Source: an uncultured Planctomycetaceae bacterium (GTDB taxonomy: Bacteria; Planctomycetota; Planctomycetia; Pirellulales; Pirellulaceae). Taken from it: DNA of 64,000 nucleotides. This document shows positions 50,994 through 59,804 of the stretch, in pieces. The notes under the pieces are model-generated. The model saw only the letters and a list, made by a program, of their open reading frames with translations, ran no database searches and was not told where the DNA came from. Every line of letters starts with the position of its first letter. The stretch's first letter is position 1. The position numbers and the translations under genes were made by a program. The DNA lies in NCBI GenBank assembly GCA_903863885.1, contig CAIPEB010000292.1:55742-119741 (forward strand), written 5' to 3'.

Positions 50994-51467
50994 TCATTCG
51001 GTGAATTGGCCCAAGCGAGGGTTCTCGACGCGTTCGTACTCGGCATAACTCATGCTGATGGATATTGAGTGGTCTCCAGCGTTGAAGTTAATGCAAGGTT
51101 CCTGGGCCAGACGTTCATCGCACCACGTCTCCAAACCAAAGAGCTTCCCGAAGGGGGGAATAGAGCCGGGAGCCAGTCCGGTCAGATCGAGCACTTCGTC
51201 GCGGGATGCAAATCGCAGGTTGCGGACTCCCGCATTTCGTCGAACCAGCTTGCCCGCGAGTCGACGGTCGGCGGGAAGCACAAACATCACGAACGCGTCG
51301 TCGACTTTGCAGATCAGCGCCTTTGCCCCGCTGGACAAGCTGGTGCCGCGGACTCGAGCCGCTTCTTCGCTGGTGAAGACCGCTTCGTGCCGAGAAACCT
51401 GAAAGGCTACGCCGTCAGCAAGCAGAAATCCGGTCAGGCGTTCGAAGACCGAAGGTGTCGAATTCAT
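50994..51467 (-). CDS. YbaK/ProX-type aminoacyl-tRNA deacylase
   Basis: The 157-residue protein has the YbaK fold motifs: HEAVFTSEEAARVRG, the catalytic-site lysine in GAKALICK, and LTGLAPGSIPPFG. These enzymes hydrolyse mischarged aminoacyl-tRNA in trans. AAGG six bases before the ATG at 51467 supports this start over the in-frame TTG two codons earlier. The neighbour on the right is divergent. Confidence 0.88.
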   Translation of the reverse strand: MNSTPSVFERLTGFLLADGVAFQVSRHEAVFTSEEAARVRGTSLSSGAKALICKVDDAFVMFVLPADRRLAGKLVRRNAGVRNLRFASRDEVLDLTGLAPGSIPPFGKLFGLETWCDERLAQEPCINFNAGDHSISISMSYAEYERVENPRLGQFTE

Positions 51468-51804
51468 AATCAACCTTCTTGGGCATTATGGCCACCGCTA
51501 AGGAGCTAGGGCAAATCACGATATTATCCGCAGGAACCGCCACGGTCATTACAATCGATCCAACGCTGTAAAGCTTAACAGTTCTAACGTTTATGACGAG
51601 TGACAGCGGCAAGAAACTGCCGCTTTGATCTTGCAAAACCACTACCGCTTCGTATTCTGATAGGTTGTACGCGTCGTTGTCGGCGGCGTGTGACCGCATT
51701 TCCGGATCTCGCAAGCCCTTCATGTTCGGGCGGGCTATCAGCAGTCGCACCGGACAGTCGCCAGGGAACAGGCAACTCGATGAGTTCCCCGAGGGCCAGG
51801 CAGC
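51468..51804. other. AT-rich divergent intergenic region
   Basis: Between the YbaK and membrane protein genes. It is notably AT-rich and contains a perfect seven-pair hairpin at 51605-51624 (AGCGGCA, loop of six, TGCCGCT). A minus-strand frame crosses it but lacks any coding signature. No clear promoter was identified. Confidence 0.35.
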
Positions 51805-53379
51805 ATGAGTCAGTTTCTTTTCCAATACTACCCGGTTCATCCGACGACATGGGTCTACCTGTCGTCGCTGCTGATGGTCGGGTTGTTTTTCAAGTTCGGC
51901 CGTTTCTGGAGCGTCCGAAATCTTGACCTCGTGCTGCTGATCCTGCTGGCTCCGGGATTGCTTCTGGTGCATTTCGGCAGCGAAACCGTGAAGCGGGAAG
52001 GCGTAACGGCTTCCGACGCATCGGCCAAGCCCAAGCCGCGCTCCGATACGACGGCGACGGACCTCGGATCTCGGCCCCAGGAACCTGCCAAGAGTGCCGA
52101 AAAGGCTCCGGCGGCGGGCGAGAGCATCCCAGCCGCGAAACCGTCCGGCCTGGATGCGGCGGCAACGGTAGCGGCTTCTGCGGATGATGTGGCGAGTCAG
52201 ATACCGCGAACCCGTTTGAGCGGCCGGGCACTTCAGTACATCGGCTTCGTTTGGCTCCTGAGTGCGTGCGGCCTGTTTCTGCTGCGGCTGTTGCTCGATC
52301 CCACAATGGTCCGCCGGCCGCTTCTCGAGCCCAACCTGTCGCCCGGGGGGCTCACGTTCATCGGTTGCTCGCTGTTTGTCTTCTTGATGGCAAACGTCGT
52401 GAACAGCCAGATCACCGAGGAGAACCTCGCCAGCGCACGGGGTGCCGACCAGTTGCTCTCGGGAGTGCCGGACCAAGGTGCTGCCGCTTTGTTGAAGAAG
52501 CACGGGCCGGGCAATGCGTTGCTCCACTTCGTGCCCAGTCTGGCAACCGTGCCTTTGACGTGGAACGAAGGCGGTGTCGCGGACGTGAATGTGCGTTACG
52601 TCCGCATTGCCAAGATCATGGCGATCCTATCCCATTTCGCCATTGTGTTTGGAATTGTGGCGATCGGTTACCGGCACTTCGACAACATCCGCATGGGGCT
52701 GGGGGCGGCAACGCTGTACCTGATGCTGCCCTACACCTCACAGATGACCGGACGGGTGGATCATGTCCTGCCCGCGGCCCTGCTAGTCTGGGCGGTGCTT
52801 TGTTATCGGCGTCCGCTGACCTCGGGAATGTTCATTGGCATGGCGATTGGCGTGATTTACTATCCGCTATTCCTCCTGCCGCTGTGGATCAGCTTCTACT
52901 GGCAACGCGGCCTTCTGAGATTTCTCGGCGGCGTCGCCGTGACATTGACGGCTTCCGTATTGTCACTCGTGCTCGTCTCGACCAGCCCGGCGGACTTCCT
53001 GGCGAAAGTCCAGGTACTGTTTGGCATCTGGCTGCCCCTGCGCGAAGGGTTGCAGGGTATCTGGCAGCTCGGCTGGGACCCGATATTCCGAATCCCATTG
53101 ATGGCCGGGTTCGTTGCCATCAGCTGTGCGATGGCGATCTGGCCAGCTCAGAAGAACCTCGGCACACTGCTGAGCTGTTCGGCTGCAATCATGGTGGCAA
53201 CACAGTTCTGGCACGGATTCGGCGGCGGACTCTACATGGCCTGGTTCCTTCCCCTGGTACTGCTCACCATCTTCCGACCGAATCTTGAGGACCGGATTGC
53301 CCTCTCGGTGTTGGCGGAAAGCTGGTTTCAGAAGCGCCGCCATCGGACGGGCCTGAACGGGGCCGAAAAAGCTGCGTGA
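51805..53379 (+). CDS. Polytopic membrane protein, function unknown
   Basis: A 524-residue integral membrane protein. Two helices lie in residues 15-55, then a disordered Ala/Pro/Lys-rich loop (65-135), then about nine helices to residue 500. The layout is like lipid-linked glycosyltransferases of the GT-C type, but no catalytic Asp motif is clear, so the function stays open. It may be a planctomycete-specific transporter or transferase. Confidence 0.65.
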   Translation: MSQFLFQYYPVHPTTWVYLSSLLMVGLFFKFGRFWSVRNLDLVLLILLAPGLLLVHFGSETVKREGVTASDASAKPKPRSDTTATDLGSRPQEPAKSAEKAPAAGESIPAAKPSGLDAAATVAASADDVASQIPRTRLSGRALQYIGFVWLLSACGLFLLRLLLDPTMVRRPLLEPNLSPGGLTFIGCSLFVFLMANVVNSQITEENLASARGADQLLSGVPDQGAAALLKKHGPGNALLHFVPSLATVPLTWNEGGVADVNVRYVRIAKIMAILSHFAIVFGIVAIGYRHFDNIRMGLGAATLYLMLPYTSQMTGRVDHVLPAALLVWAVLCYRRPLTSGMFIGMAIGVIYYPLFLLPLWISFYWQRGLLRFLGGVAVTLTASVLSLVLVSTSPADFLAKVQVLFGIWLPLREGLQGIWQLGWDPIFRIPLMAGFVAISCAMAIWPAQKNLGTLLSCSAAIMVATQFWHGFGGGLYMAWFLPLVLLTIFRPNLEDRIALSVLAESWFQKRRHRTGLNGAEKAA

Positions 53380-53399
53380 TCCGCCCTCGGGGATCCTCT

Positions 53400-53786
53400 T
53401 CAAGCAACAGGCGGGGCCGAAGTGCCCGGATCGTCAGGTCCGTAGCGGCCGCGATATTCTTCGGCCGGGTATTTTGCGGCGTTTCGCTCCATCTTTCGTC
53501 GAACGGTTGTGCTGATGTCGAGGTCCAACTCATTGGCCATGGCCAGCAGATAGCACAAGACGTCGGCGATTTCCTCACCGATGGCGACCAGCTTCGACTC
53601 TTCCTCGCCGACGCGGCGCGAGGCATCCGTCGTGATCCACTGAAAATGCTCCATCAATTCAGCCGCTTCGATGGCCATCGACATGGCGAGATTCTTCGGA
53701 GCATGAAACCGATGCCAGTCGCGTTCGGCCACGAATCGCTGCACCAATTCGCGCAATTCAGCCACGGTTGTCTCGGCATCGCTCAT
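53400..53786 (-). CDS. MazG-like nucleotide pyrophosphohydrolase
   Basis: A 128-residue protein with the MazG-like helices and acidic metal-binding residues: NLAMSMAIEAAELMEHFQW and GEEIADVLCYLLAMANELD. The size fits the dCTPase/RS21-C6 type, which removes abnormal nucleotides. The start at 53786 is set by GAGGTGA five bases upstream; a GTG three codons earlier is less likely. It follows nadA on the same strand with a 22-base gap. Confidence 0.86.
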   Translation of the reverse strand: MSDAETTVAELRELVQRFVAERDWHRFHAPKNLAMSMAIEAAELMEHFQWITTDASRRVGEEESKLVAIGEEIADVLCYLLAMANELDLDISTTVRRKMERNAAKYPAEEYRGRYGPDDPGTSAPPVA

Positions 53787-53808
53787 GGAGGTCACCTCGC
53801 TGCGAATG

Positions 53809-54951
53809 TCATTTCAGCGCCAACATGCGTTCCAGGGCAACGAGCGACCAGCGCGAGGTTTCCTCATCGACGCGGATGACATTCACGGGATGGCCCGCAG
53901 CGAGATTCTCGAGGCTCCAGCAGAGATGCGCCAGGTCGATCCGGTACATCGTCGCGCACATGCAGACTACGGGCGAAAGGAAGTGGATTTCCTGGTCCGG
54001 ATAATCGCGTTTCAGGCGATTGACCAGATGCAGTTCCGTCCCGATCGCCCACTTCGTTCCCGCCGCGGCTTTGCTGACCGTGTCGATGATCTTCCCCGTG
54101 GATCCTGAAACATCCGCCAGGTCGTTGACCTCCTGCGGGCATTCCGGATGAACCAGAATGCGAATCCCCGGCACCTGCTGACGGAATTGCACAACATGTT
54201 CAGGACGAAACATCTGGTGCACGCTGCAGTGGCCCTGCCAGAGAATGATCCGGCTCCGCCGGAGGTCTTCCGCCGCATTCCCCCCCAGTTCGTCGGACAG
54301 CGGATGCCACACCGGCATCTGTTCGTTGGTGATCCCCATGCGCAGCGCCGTGTTGCGTCCCAGGTGCTGGTCCGGAAAGAAGAAGACCCTCCGAGTACGC
54401 TCCAGCGCCCATCGCAGGACCGCGGCCGCATTGCTCGAAGTGCAGACAATTCCGCCGTGCTTGCCGCAAAACGCCTTCAAACTGGCTGCCGAGTTGATGT
54501 AGGTAACCGGGGTCAGGTCCGAGGTATCGATGTGCTGCCCCAGATCTTCCCAGGCTGCTTCGACCTGCTCGATCGCGGCCATGTCGGCCATCGAACAACC
54601 GGCCGACAGGTCAGGCAGGACAACGCTCACTCGCTCCCCGCCTCGCTCCGTCAATCGCTCCGGACGATTAGCCAGGATGTCCGCGGTCTCCGCCATGAAA
54701 TGCACACCGCAAAACACAATCGCCCGGCACTGGCTGCTGTCCGCCGCCATCTGGCTCAACTGCAGGCTGTCTCCCCGCAGGTCGCTCAGTTCGATCACCT
54801 CGTCCTGCTGATAGTGATGGCCCAGAATCAGCAAACGATCACCCAGCGCCGATTTCACTGCGCCGATACGCTGAATCAGTTGCCGATTTTCGAGCGACCT
54901 GTAGGAAGCAAAGTCGTAAGCGGGTGTATCCGTCGCGCGGAGGGTTGTCAT
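53809..54951 (-). CDS. nadA: Quinolinate synthase
   Basis: A 380-residue enzyme that condenses iminoaspartate with dihydroxyacetone phosphate to quinolinate in NAD synthesis. The [4Fe-4S] ligands are apparent: Cys81 in VFCGVHFMAETA, the cysteine of LWQGHCSVHQMF, and that of VVCMCATM. Other motifs are LGHHYQQDEV and HPECPQEV. The ATG at 54951 follows the -10 box at 54998-54993 by about 40 bases. No nadB or nadC is nearby. Confidence 0.95.
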   Translation of the reverse strand: MTTLRATDTPAYDFASYRSLENRQLIQRIGAVKSALGDRLLILGHHYQQDEVIELSDLRGDSLQLSQMAADSSQCRAIVFCGVHFMAETADILANRPERLTERGGERVSVVLPDLSAGCSMADMAAIEQVEAAWEDLGQHIDTSDLTPVTYINSAASLKAFCGKHGGIVCTSSNAAAVLRWALERTRRVFFFPDQHLGRNTALRMGITNEQMPVWHPLSDELGGNAAEDLRRSRIILWQGHCSVHQMFRPEHVVQFRQQVPGIRILVHPECPQEVNDLADVSGSTGKIIDTVSKAAAGTKWAIGTELHLVNRLKRDYPDQEIHFLSPVVCMCATMYRIDLAHLCWSLENLAAGHPVNVIRVDEETSRWSLVALERMLALK

Positions 54952-55261
54952 GGCAGTTCCACGGGTGGCAAATACCGAACTCGAATGCCCGAATTATAGG
55001 TTGCAAAGGCCGCCGGAAAACATCCTGCCTTTCTTTGCAGTTTTCCCCGCTTGCTTCGCCTGCTGCCAATACGGGCGTTCTGTCTCTCCCGGCAGTCTGC
55101 CAACCCAAGCAATTCCGGGCAACCGAAGAATCGGACGGCGAGACTTCGGCCGATTGCGCAAAGTCTAGGGCGGCAATCGCCGATAAACTTCGAAGTGCCC
55201 GATTCGGCCCGTTGCCAAGCGGGCGAGCAATTCCGGCCCCCAATCGCGGCGTAAGAACGGC
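54952..55261. other. Divergent intergenic region
   Basis: About 310 bases between nadA (minus) and the FliN-like gene (plus). Apart from the nadA -10 box nothing definite was seen, and no gene is supported. Confidence 0.35.
54993..54998 (-). promoter_or_regulatory. Perfect -10 box for nadA
   Basis: TATAAT on the minus strand, about 40 bases before the nadA ATG. The -35 region (GTTTTC, 17 bases upstream) is weak. Confidence 0.45.
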
Positions 55262-55774
55262 ATGGATGCAGTCACGGCGTGTTCGGACTCCCTGGGAGCG
55301 TTCGATCCGGTGGTTCCACCCATGGTCTCGCCGGCCAACTCAGCGGCGGCCAGCACCGCGGGGATGAACCCTGCAGGATCCGGCGCAAGGGTCGCAAATC
55401 CAGCGCCGGCCGGCCAACCGACCGTCCCCAACAGGTCGGCTTCGCAGCCACCTTCGCAAGACATCGGCGACGCGATCGCGAAACTGCCGCCCTATGTGCG
55501 AAGCCTGCTCAAGGTGGAAGTCCCCGTGCGAGTCACGCTCGCCGCGACAAAGCTGTCGCTTCAGCGTATTCTCGACCTCAGCCCGGGCGTAATCCTGCAG
55601 TTCAACAAGTCCTGCGATGAGCCGTTGACGCTGGAAGTCGGCGAACAGGTGGTCGCGCTGGGTGAAGCCGTCAAGGTGGGCGACAGATTCGGACTCTCGA
55701 TCAAATCGATCTTGATGCCCGCCGAGCGATTCTGGGTCGTCGGCAAGCAAAGCACCGCGGTCAGAGCCAAGTAA
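55262..55774 (+). CDS. FliN-like SpoA domain protein
   Basis: A 170-residue protein with a proline/alanine/serine-rich N-terminal 65 residues and a C-terminal SpoA domain (VEVPVRVTLAATKLSLQRIL, PGVILQFNKS, LEVGEQVVALGEAVKVGDRF). FliN forms the cytoplasmic ring of the flagellar switch, and SpoA domains also occur in type III secretion. No other flagellar gene is in the window, so its role is not fixed by context. Confidence 0.82.
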   Translation: MDAVTACSDSLGAFDPVVPPMVSPANSAAASTAGMNPAGSGARVANPAPAGQPTVPNRSASQPPSQDIGDAIAKLPPYVRSLLKVEVPVRVTLAATKLSLQRILDLSPGVILQFNKSCDEPLTLEVGEQVVALGEAVKVGDRFGLSIKSILMPAERFWVVGKQSTAVRAK

Positions 55775-55796
55775 ACGGCGAGCATCGAATCGCAAA

Positions 55797-56693
55797 TCAG
55801 CCCGATGAACCGCTCGCGGCCGCTTGAAGTTCCGACGCCCGACTCCAAAGCTGATCAAGCCCCTGTTTCATCAAATCCGCGGGAGAGACCGTCAGCACGT
55901 TTCGGTGCTTGTCGATCTGGCCATTGATCCGGTCGACCATCTTGCCCCGGCGCTGATCGATTTCTTCCTGCAATACATCGCTCAGCAGGTGCCCGAACTT
56001 GTGAACGCCCGGCCCGTCGAGCTTGCTGATACGCTGCAATCGAAAATCCGTCAGTTCGATGCCCGCATCGGTCACTCGCGGCGAAAGACACAGACGGGGC
56101 GTTGAGTCGGCGATGCGGAATTCGATTCCGACGAGGCAATCAACCCGCAATCTGACCTTGGCATCCGCATCCGCGCTGAAACTGAATAACTGGACTCCCT
56201 GACGCCATTCCGCCCAGCGGCCCGATGCCAGCAGATGGGCGTCTACGATCAGCGTCAGACCGGCCCCCTTGCCTTCGACAGCACGGACATTCTCCAGCCG
56301 GACCTGAAGTTCCTGTTCGGGATGAACCAGATTGACCTGATAGCGTTTCCAGCTGCCGTGATTCACTACCTTTCTGTGGCTGTGCGTGGAAAGCCGGAGT
56401 CCCTCCTGCTTGATGTCCACTCCCGCCCAGACCTCCTTGGTCATTCCCCATTCTTTGGTGTTCTCGAAGTTGTGCGGCAGGTTCTGCAACACGACCAATC
56501 TGAGCAGGTCAGCCAGACCCTGAACATCCTCGTCGCTGATCGCCTTCGGCGTATCGGGCCCGATGAGCGATGGCACGGCAATGCTGTCTTGCCCAGAAAG
56601 CGGCAGAGGAGTCAAAGCCAGCACCAGAGCCAAACTCAGCCCGCGCGCCGCACGCATTTGGCGGAGCCGATCATCCACCATCCTTGCTGTCAT
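55797..56693 (-). CDS. Secreted hypothetical protein
   Basis: A 298-residue protein with a signal peptide (GLSLALVLALTPLPLSG). The mature part has mixed beta segments (KRYQVNLVHPEQELQVRLEN, GIEFRIADSTPRLCLSPRV) and an amphipathic C-terminal helical stretch. No catalytic motif or family was recognised. It ends 22 bases from the FliN-like gene's stop, on the opposite strand. Confidence 0.6.
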   Translation of the reverse strand: MTARMVDDRLRQMRAARGLSLALVLALTPLPLSGQDSIAVPSLIGPDTPKAISDEDVQGLADLLRLVVLQNLPHNFENTKEWGMTKEVWAGVDIKQEGLRLSTHSHRKVVNHGSWKRYQVNLVHPEQELQVRLENVRAVEGKGAGLTLIVDAHLLASGRWAEWRQGVQLFSFSADADAKVRLRVDCLVGIEFRIADSTPRLCLSPRVTDAGIELTDFRLQRISKLDGPGVHKFGHLLSDVLQEEIDQRRGKMVDRINGQIDKHRNVLTVSPADLMKQGLDQLWSRASELQAAASGSSG

Positions 56694-56908
56694 ACACTCG
56701 CTGGCAGATCCGCTGCCATCTCCTGCAGCATTTTCGTTGGCTTTCCGGTTATTCCCCGGTTATCGCCACAGTTGCCGTGTGCGTTACCGTCCCCGTTTGG
56801 GATGGCCATGGGCCACGGCCAAAGGAAGCCTACGCATGTCGCTCACGGCGGAAAAGAGCAAGACTCGCGAAATCTCGCCATCCTCGTTCCTCTGGACGCC
56901 TTGCCGGC

Positions 56909-56914
56909 TAGAAT
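56909..56914 (+). promoter_or_regulatory. -10-like box giving a possibly leaderless trpG transcript
   Basis: TAGAAT lies six bases before the ATG at 56921, so a start seven bases downstream would fall on the ATG itself. The -35 side is poor. Confidence 0.25.
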
Positions 56915-56920
56915 ATTGCC

Positions 56921-57511
56921 ATGATTCTGATCATCGACAACTACGATTCGTTTACCTACAACCTGGTCCAGCGGCTGGGTGAAGTCGATCCGACTCTGGA
57001 TATTCGGGTGTATCGCAACGACCAGATATCCACGGACGAGGTCGCTCGCCTGGCGCCGTCGCACCTGATTATTTCGCCCGGTCCGTGCACTCCGAACGAA
57101 GCGGGCATTTCGGTGGAATGCGTGCGCCGGTTTGCCGGCAAGGTGCCGATGCTGGGAGTGTGCCTTGGCCATCAGTCGATGGGGCAAGCCACGGGCGGAA
57201 CAATCGTGCGCGCGAAACGCCTGATGCACGGCAAGACGGACGAAATCCATCATGACGGCCGGGGGCTGTTCGTCGGGCTGCCCAACCCGTTCATTGCGAC
57301 GCGTTACCACAGTCTCGTTATCCAGCCGGACACGCTGAGCAGCGACTTCGAGATTTCCGCATGGACGCCGGCTCCGGACGGTTCGCGTGAAATCATGGGA
57401 ATCAGGCACAAGCGCTGGCCGATGGAAGGTCTGCAGTTCCATCCCGAGAGTTTCCTGACCGAATGCGGCCACGAACTGCTTCGACGATTTCTTCTGCTTC
57501 GAGTTAACTGA
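56921..57511 (+). CDS. trpG: Glutamine amidotransferase, anthranilate/aminodeoxychorismate synthase component II
   Basis: A 196-residue class I glutamine amidotransferase with IDNYDSFTYNLVQ, SPGPCTPNEAG, nucleophile Cys in GVCLGHQ and the His-Glu pair in QFHPESFLT. It supplies ammonia from glutamine for anthranilate (tryptophan) or aminodeoxychorismate (folate), and the sequence alone does not separate the two. No component I gene is adjacent. No Shine-Dalgarno site precedes the ATG. Confidence 0.9.
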   Translation: MILIIDNYDSFTYNLVQRLGEVDPTLDIRVYRNDQISTDEVARLAPSHLIISPGPCTPNEAGISVECVRRFAGKVPMLGVCLGHQSMGQATGGTIVRAKRLMHGKTDEIHHDGRGLFVGLPNPFIATRYHSLVIQPDTLSSDFEISAWTPAPDGSREIMGIRHKRWPMEGLQFHPESFLTECGHELLRRFLLLRVN

Positions 57512-57598
57512 CATGCCGCGAAGCCGGACTCGACTCCGCGACAAACGGCGAGGCACCGCGAATTCGGCTCGGCATATCCACGTTTTTCGCAGCCAAGC

Positions 57599-58834
57599 AT
57601 GGCGCATCCCCAACTGATCAGCGTCGATGAGGCTCAGCGCCTGATTTTTTCCTTGGCGGTTCCCCGCCTTGCGCACTTGTGCCCACTGGATTCGGCACTG
57701 GGCCATGTGCTGGGAGAGTCGGTGGTCAGTCGCGAGGATTCTCCTCCTTTTGACAAGTCGCTGGTGGACGGCTGCGCGGTGCGGGCCTGTGACGTAAGCC
57801 GGATTGGCGGCGAACTGCGAGTGCTCGAATCGATTGCAGCCGGAGAGGTACCTTCACAGCGCGTCGTTGCGGGAACGACTTCGCGAATCATGACCGGCGC
57901 ACCGATTCCCGAGGGCGCCGATGCTGTGGTGATGTGCGAATACGTGGAGTCCGTTCCGACGGGCTCCGGCCGAGAGACGGTCCGCATCGGCTCGGCGGAA
58001 ATCCGGGCCGGCCAGCACATACTTCGCCGCGGTGAGTCGATCCAGCGCGGCGCGGTGGCTTTGCCGGCGGGCAGGCAGCTTCGCCCGGTCGATATCGGCG
58101 TGCTCGCCGCACTCGGTGTTGAACTGGTTTCGGCAGTCGCCAGACCGTCCGTCGCGATCGTTGCGACAGGGTCTGAACTGATGCCTGAGTCCGGTCAACT
58201 GGGCCCCGCCCAGATCCGCAACAGCAACGGCCCCATGCTGCGTGCTCTGCTGGGACAGCTGGCGGGCCGCGTCAACGATCTGGGCATCGGCCCCGATTCC
58301 GAGGAGGTGCTGGAGTCGCTGATCCAACAGGGCCTGGAAAGCGACGTGCTGCTTTTGTCCGGGGGCGTGTCGGCCGGAATACACGACCTGGTACCCGGCG
58401 TGCTGGACAAGCTGGGAGTCAAACGGGTCTTCCACAAGGTGAACCTCAAACCGGGCAAACCGCTGTGGTTCGGATCGACCGATTCGAATGGCGTAAATCG
58501 GCTGGTGTTCGGATTGCCGGGCAACCCGGCCAGCGCGCTGGTGTGTTTCGAGTTGTTTGTGCGTCCGGCACTGATGAGAATGGGCGGAGTGGCCGACGCG
58601 AGCCCTCGATTCGGACGGGCAAGACTGGCTGCCGATCTGCTGGTGAGAACGGATCGGCTTTCCTTCCTGCCGGCCCGATACTTTGAAACTGAAGGGGGGG
58701 CCGCGGTGGAACGGGTCTCGTGGAAAGGCTCCGCGGATCTTTTCGGCCTGAGTCAGGCAAGCTGTCTGATCCGCGTGCCGTGCGGCGAATACCGACTGGC
58801 GGCCGGACAGTGCGTGGACGTCCTGTGGCTCTGA
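57599..58834 (+). CDS. moeA: Molybdopterin molybdenumtransferase
   Basis: The 411-residue enzyme inserts molybdate into adenylylated molybdopterin. Seen are PPFDKSLVDGCAVRA (the family usually has MDGYA here), IMTGAPIPEGADAVV, the nucleotide-binding VAIVATGSEL, LLLSGGVSAG and the C-terminal domain FGLPGNPASALVCFEL. Length and order fit the family. The substitutions in the DGYA motif are mild. No moaA or mogA is adjacent. Confidence 0.93.
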   Translation: MAHPQLISVDEAQRLIFSLAVPRLAHLCPLDSALGHVLGESVVSREDSPPFDKSLVDGCAVRACDVSRIGGELRVLESIAAGEVPSQRVVAGTTSRIMTGAPIPEGADAVVMCEYVESVPTGSGRETVRIGSAEIRAGQHILRRGESIQRGAVALPAGRQLRPVDIGVLAALGVELVSAVARPSVAIVATGSELMPESGQLGPAQIRNSNGPMLRALLGQLAGRVNDLGIGPDSEEVLESLIQQGLESDVLLLSGGVSAGIHDLVPGVLDKLGVKRVFHKVNLKPGKPLWFGSTDSNGVNRLVFGLPGNPASALVCFELFVRPALMRMGGVADASPRFGRARLAADLLVRTDRLSFLPARYFETEGGAAVERVSWKGSADLFGLSQASCLIRVPCGEYRLAAGQCVDVLWL

Positions 58835-58919
58835 TTCAATCCGCGACCGAACGCTGCGGAGCCGTGCATGTGCCGCCACCCCTCTGGACACAACCGGTCG
58901 CGACCGCAATAACTCCGAC

Positions 58920-59804
58920 ATGTGGCCAACGCTGTTAATCATCATCTACTGTGTTCTGATCATGGCCGCCTCGCTGCTGGGCGGCTGGCTTCCGTCGGTG
59001 GTGCGGTTCACGCACACGCGGATGCAGATCACGATGAGTTTTGTCGCCGGCCTGATGATGGGAGTTGCGCTGCTTCACATGCTGCCGCACGCGGCCGTTG
59101 AAGCCGGATCGCTGGATCACGTCGCCTATGCGGCGGTCCTGGGCCTGCTGGCCATGTTCTTCGTGATTCGGATCTTTCACGTCCACGGCCATGAACCGCC
59201 GGACTCGCCGGTCGAGGAGCACGGCCACGAGTGCCAACATCCGCCCGGCCGGTGCCATGAACATCCGCATGTCCACGAATTGAGCTGGCTCGGCCTGTTT
59301 GGCGGGCTGGCCATGCACACGCTGATCGATGGCGTCGCGCTGGCCGCCAGCGTGGCAGCGCAGACGGACGGCGACGCCATGGGGCTGATCGGCCTGGGAA
59401 CGTTCGTGGCGGTCGTGCTGCACAAACCGCTGGATGCGCTGTCGATCACATCGATCATGCTGGCCGGAGGATGGTCGCCGCAGGCGCGGCGGATCATCAA
59501 TATCGCGTTTTCCCTGATGTGCCCGATCGGAGCGGTCGTGTTCTACTTTGCCGTGGGCACGCTGGGCGAGGCAGCGAAGCCCGCCGTCGGTTGGTCACTC
59601 GGTTTCGCCGCCGGAGCGTTTCTCTGCATTTCGCTGGCCGACGTGCTGCCCGAGGTCCAATTCCACCGCCATGACCGGCTGAAGCTGTCGATGGCGCTGA
59701 TTCTCGGCGTGGCCCTGGCCTGGGCGATCGGACTCTTCGAACCTTCCCACGAGCATTCCTCGAAACCGCCAGCCGCTCAACACTCCGATCATCAAGATCA
59801 CTAG
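58920..59804 (+). CDS. ZIP family metal transporter
   Basis: A 294-residue membrane protein with eight helices. The His-rich loop (residues 82-120, HVHGHEPPD.. EHGHECQHPPGRCHEHPHVHE) and the helix IV motif GGLAMHTLIDGVAL, with VVLHKPLDALSIT in helix V, are ZIP signatures for zinc or iron uptake. A second His-rich tail ends the protein. Its stop codon overlaps that of the opposing ABC permease in the palindrome CTAG. Confidence 0.92.
   Translation: MWPTLLIIIYCVLIMAASLLGGWLPSVVRFTHTRMQITMSFVAGLMMGVALLHMLPHAAVEAGSLDHVAYAAVLGLLAMFFVIRIFHVHGHEPPDSPVEEHGHECQHPPGRCHEHPHVHELSWLGLFGGLAMHTLIDGVALAASVAAQTDGDAMGLIGLGTFVAVVLHKPLDALSITSIMLAGGWSPQARRIINIAFSLMCPIGAVVFYFAVGTLGEAAKPAVGWSLGFAAGAFLCISLADVLPEVQFHRHDRLKLSMALILGVALAWAIGLFEPSHEHSSKPPAAQHSDHQDH

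Noticed and set aside
51470..51723. Small minus-strand protein upstream of and overlapping the YbaK gene
   Set aside because: It has an ATG but no ribosome binding site or family, and the region is AT-rich and promoter-like.
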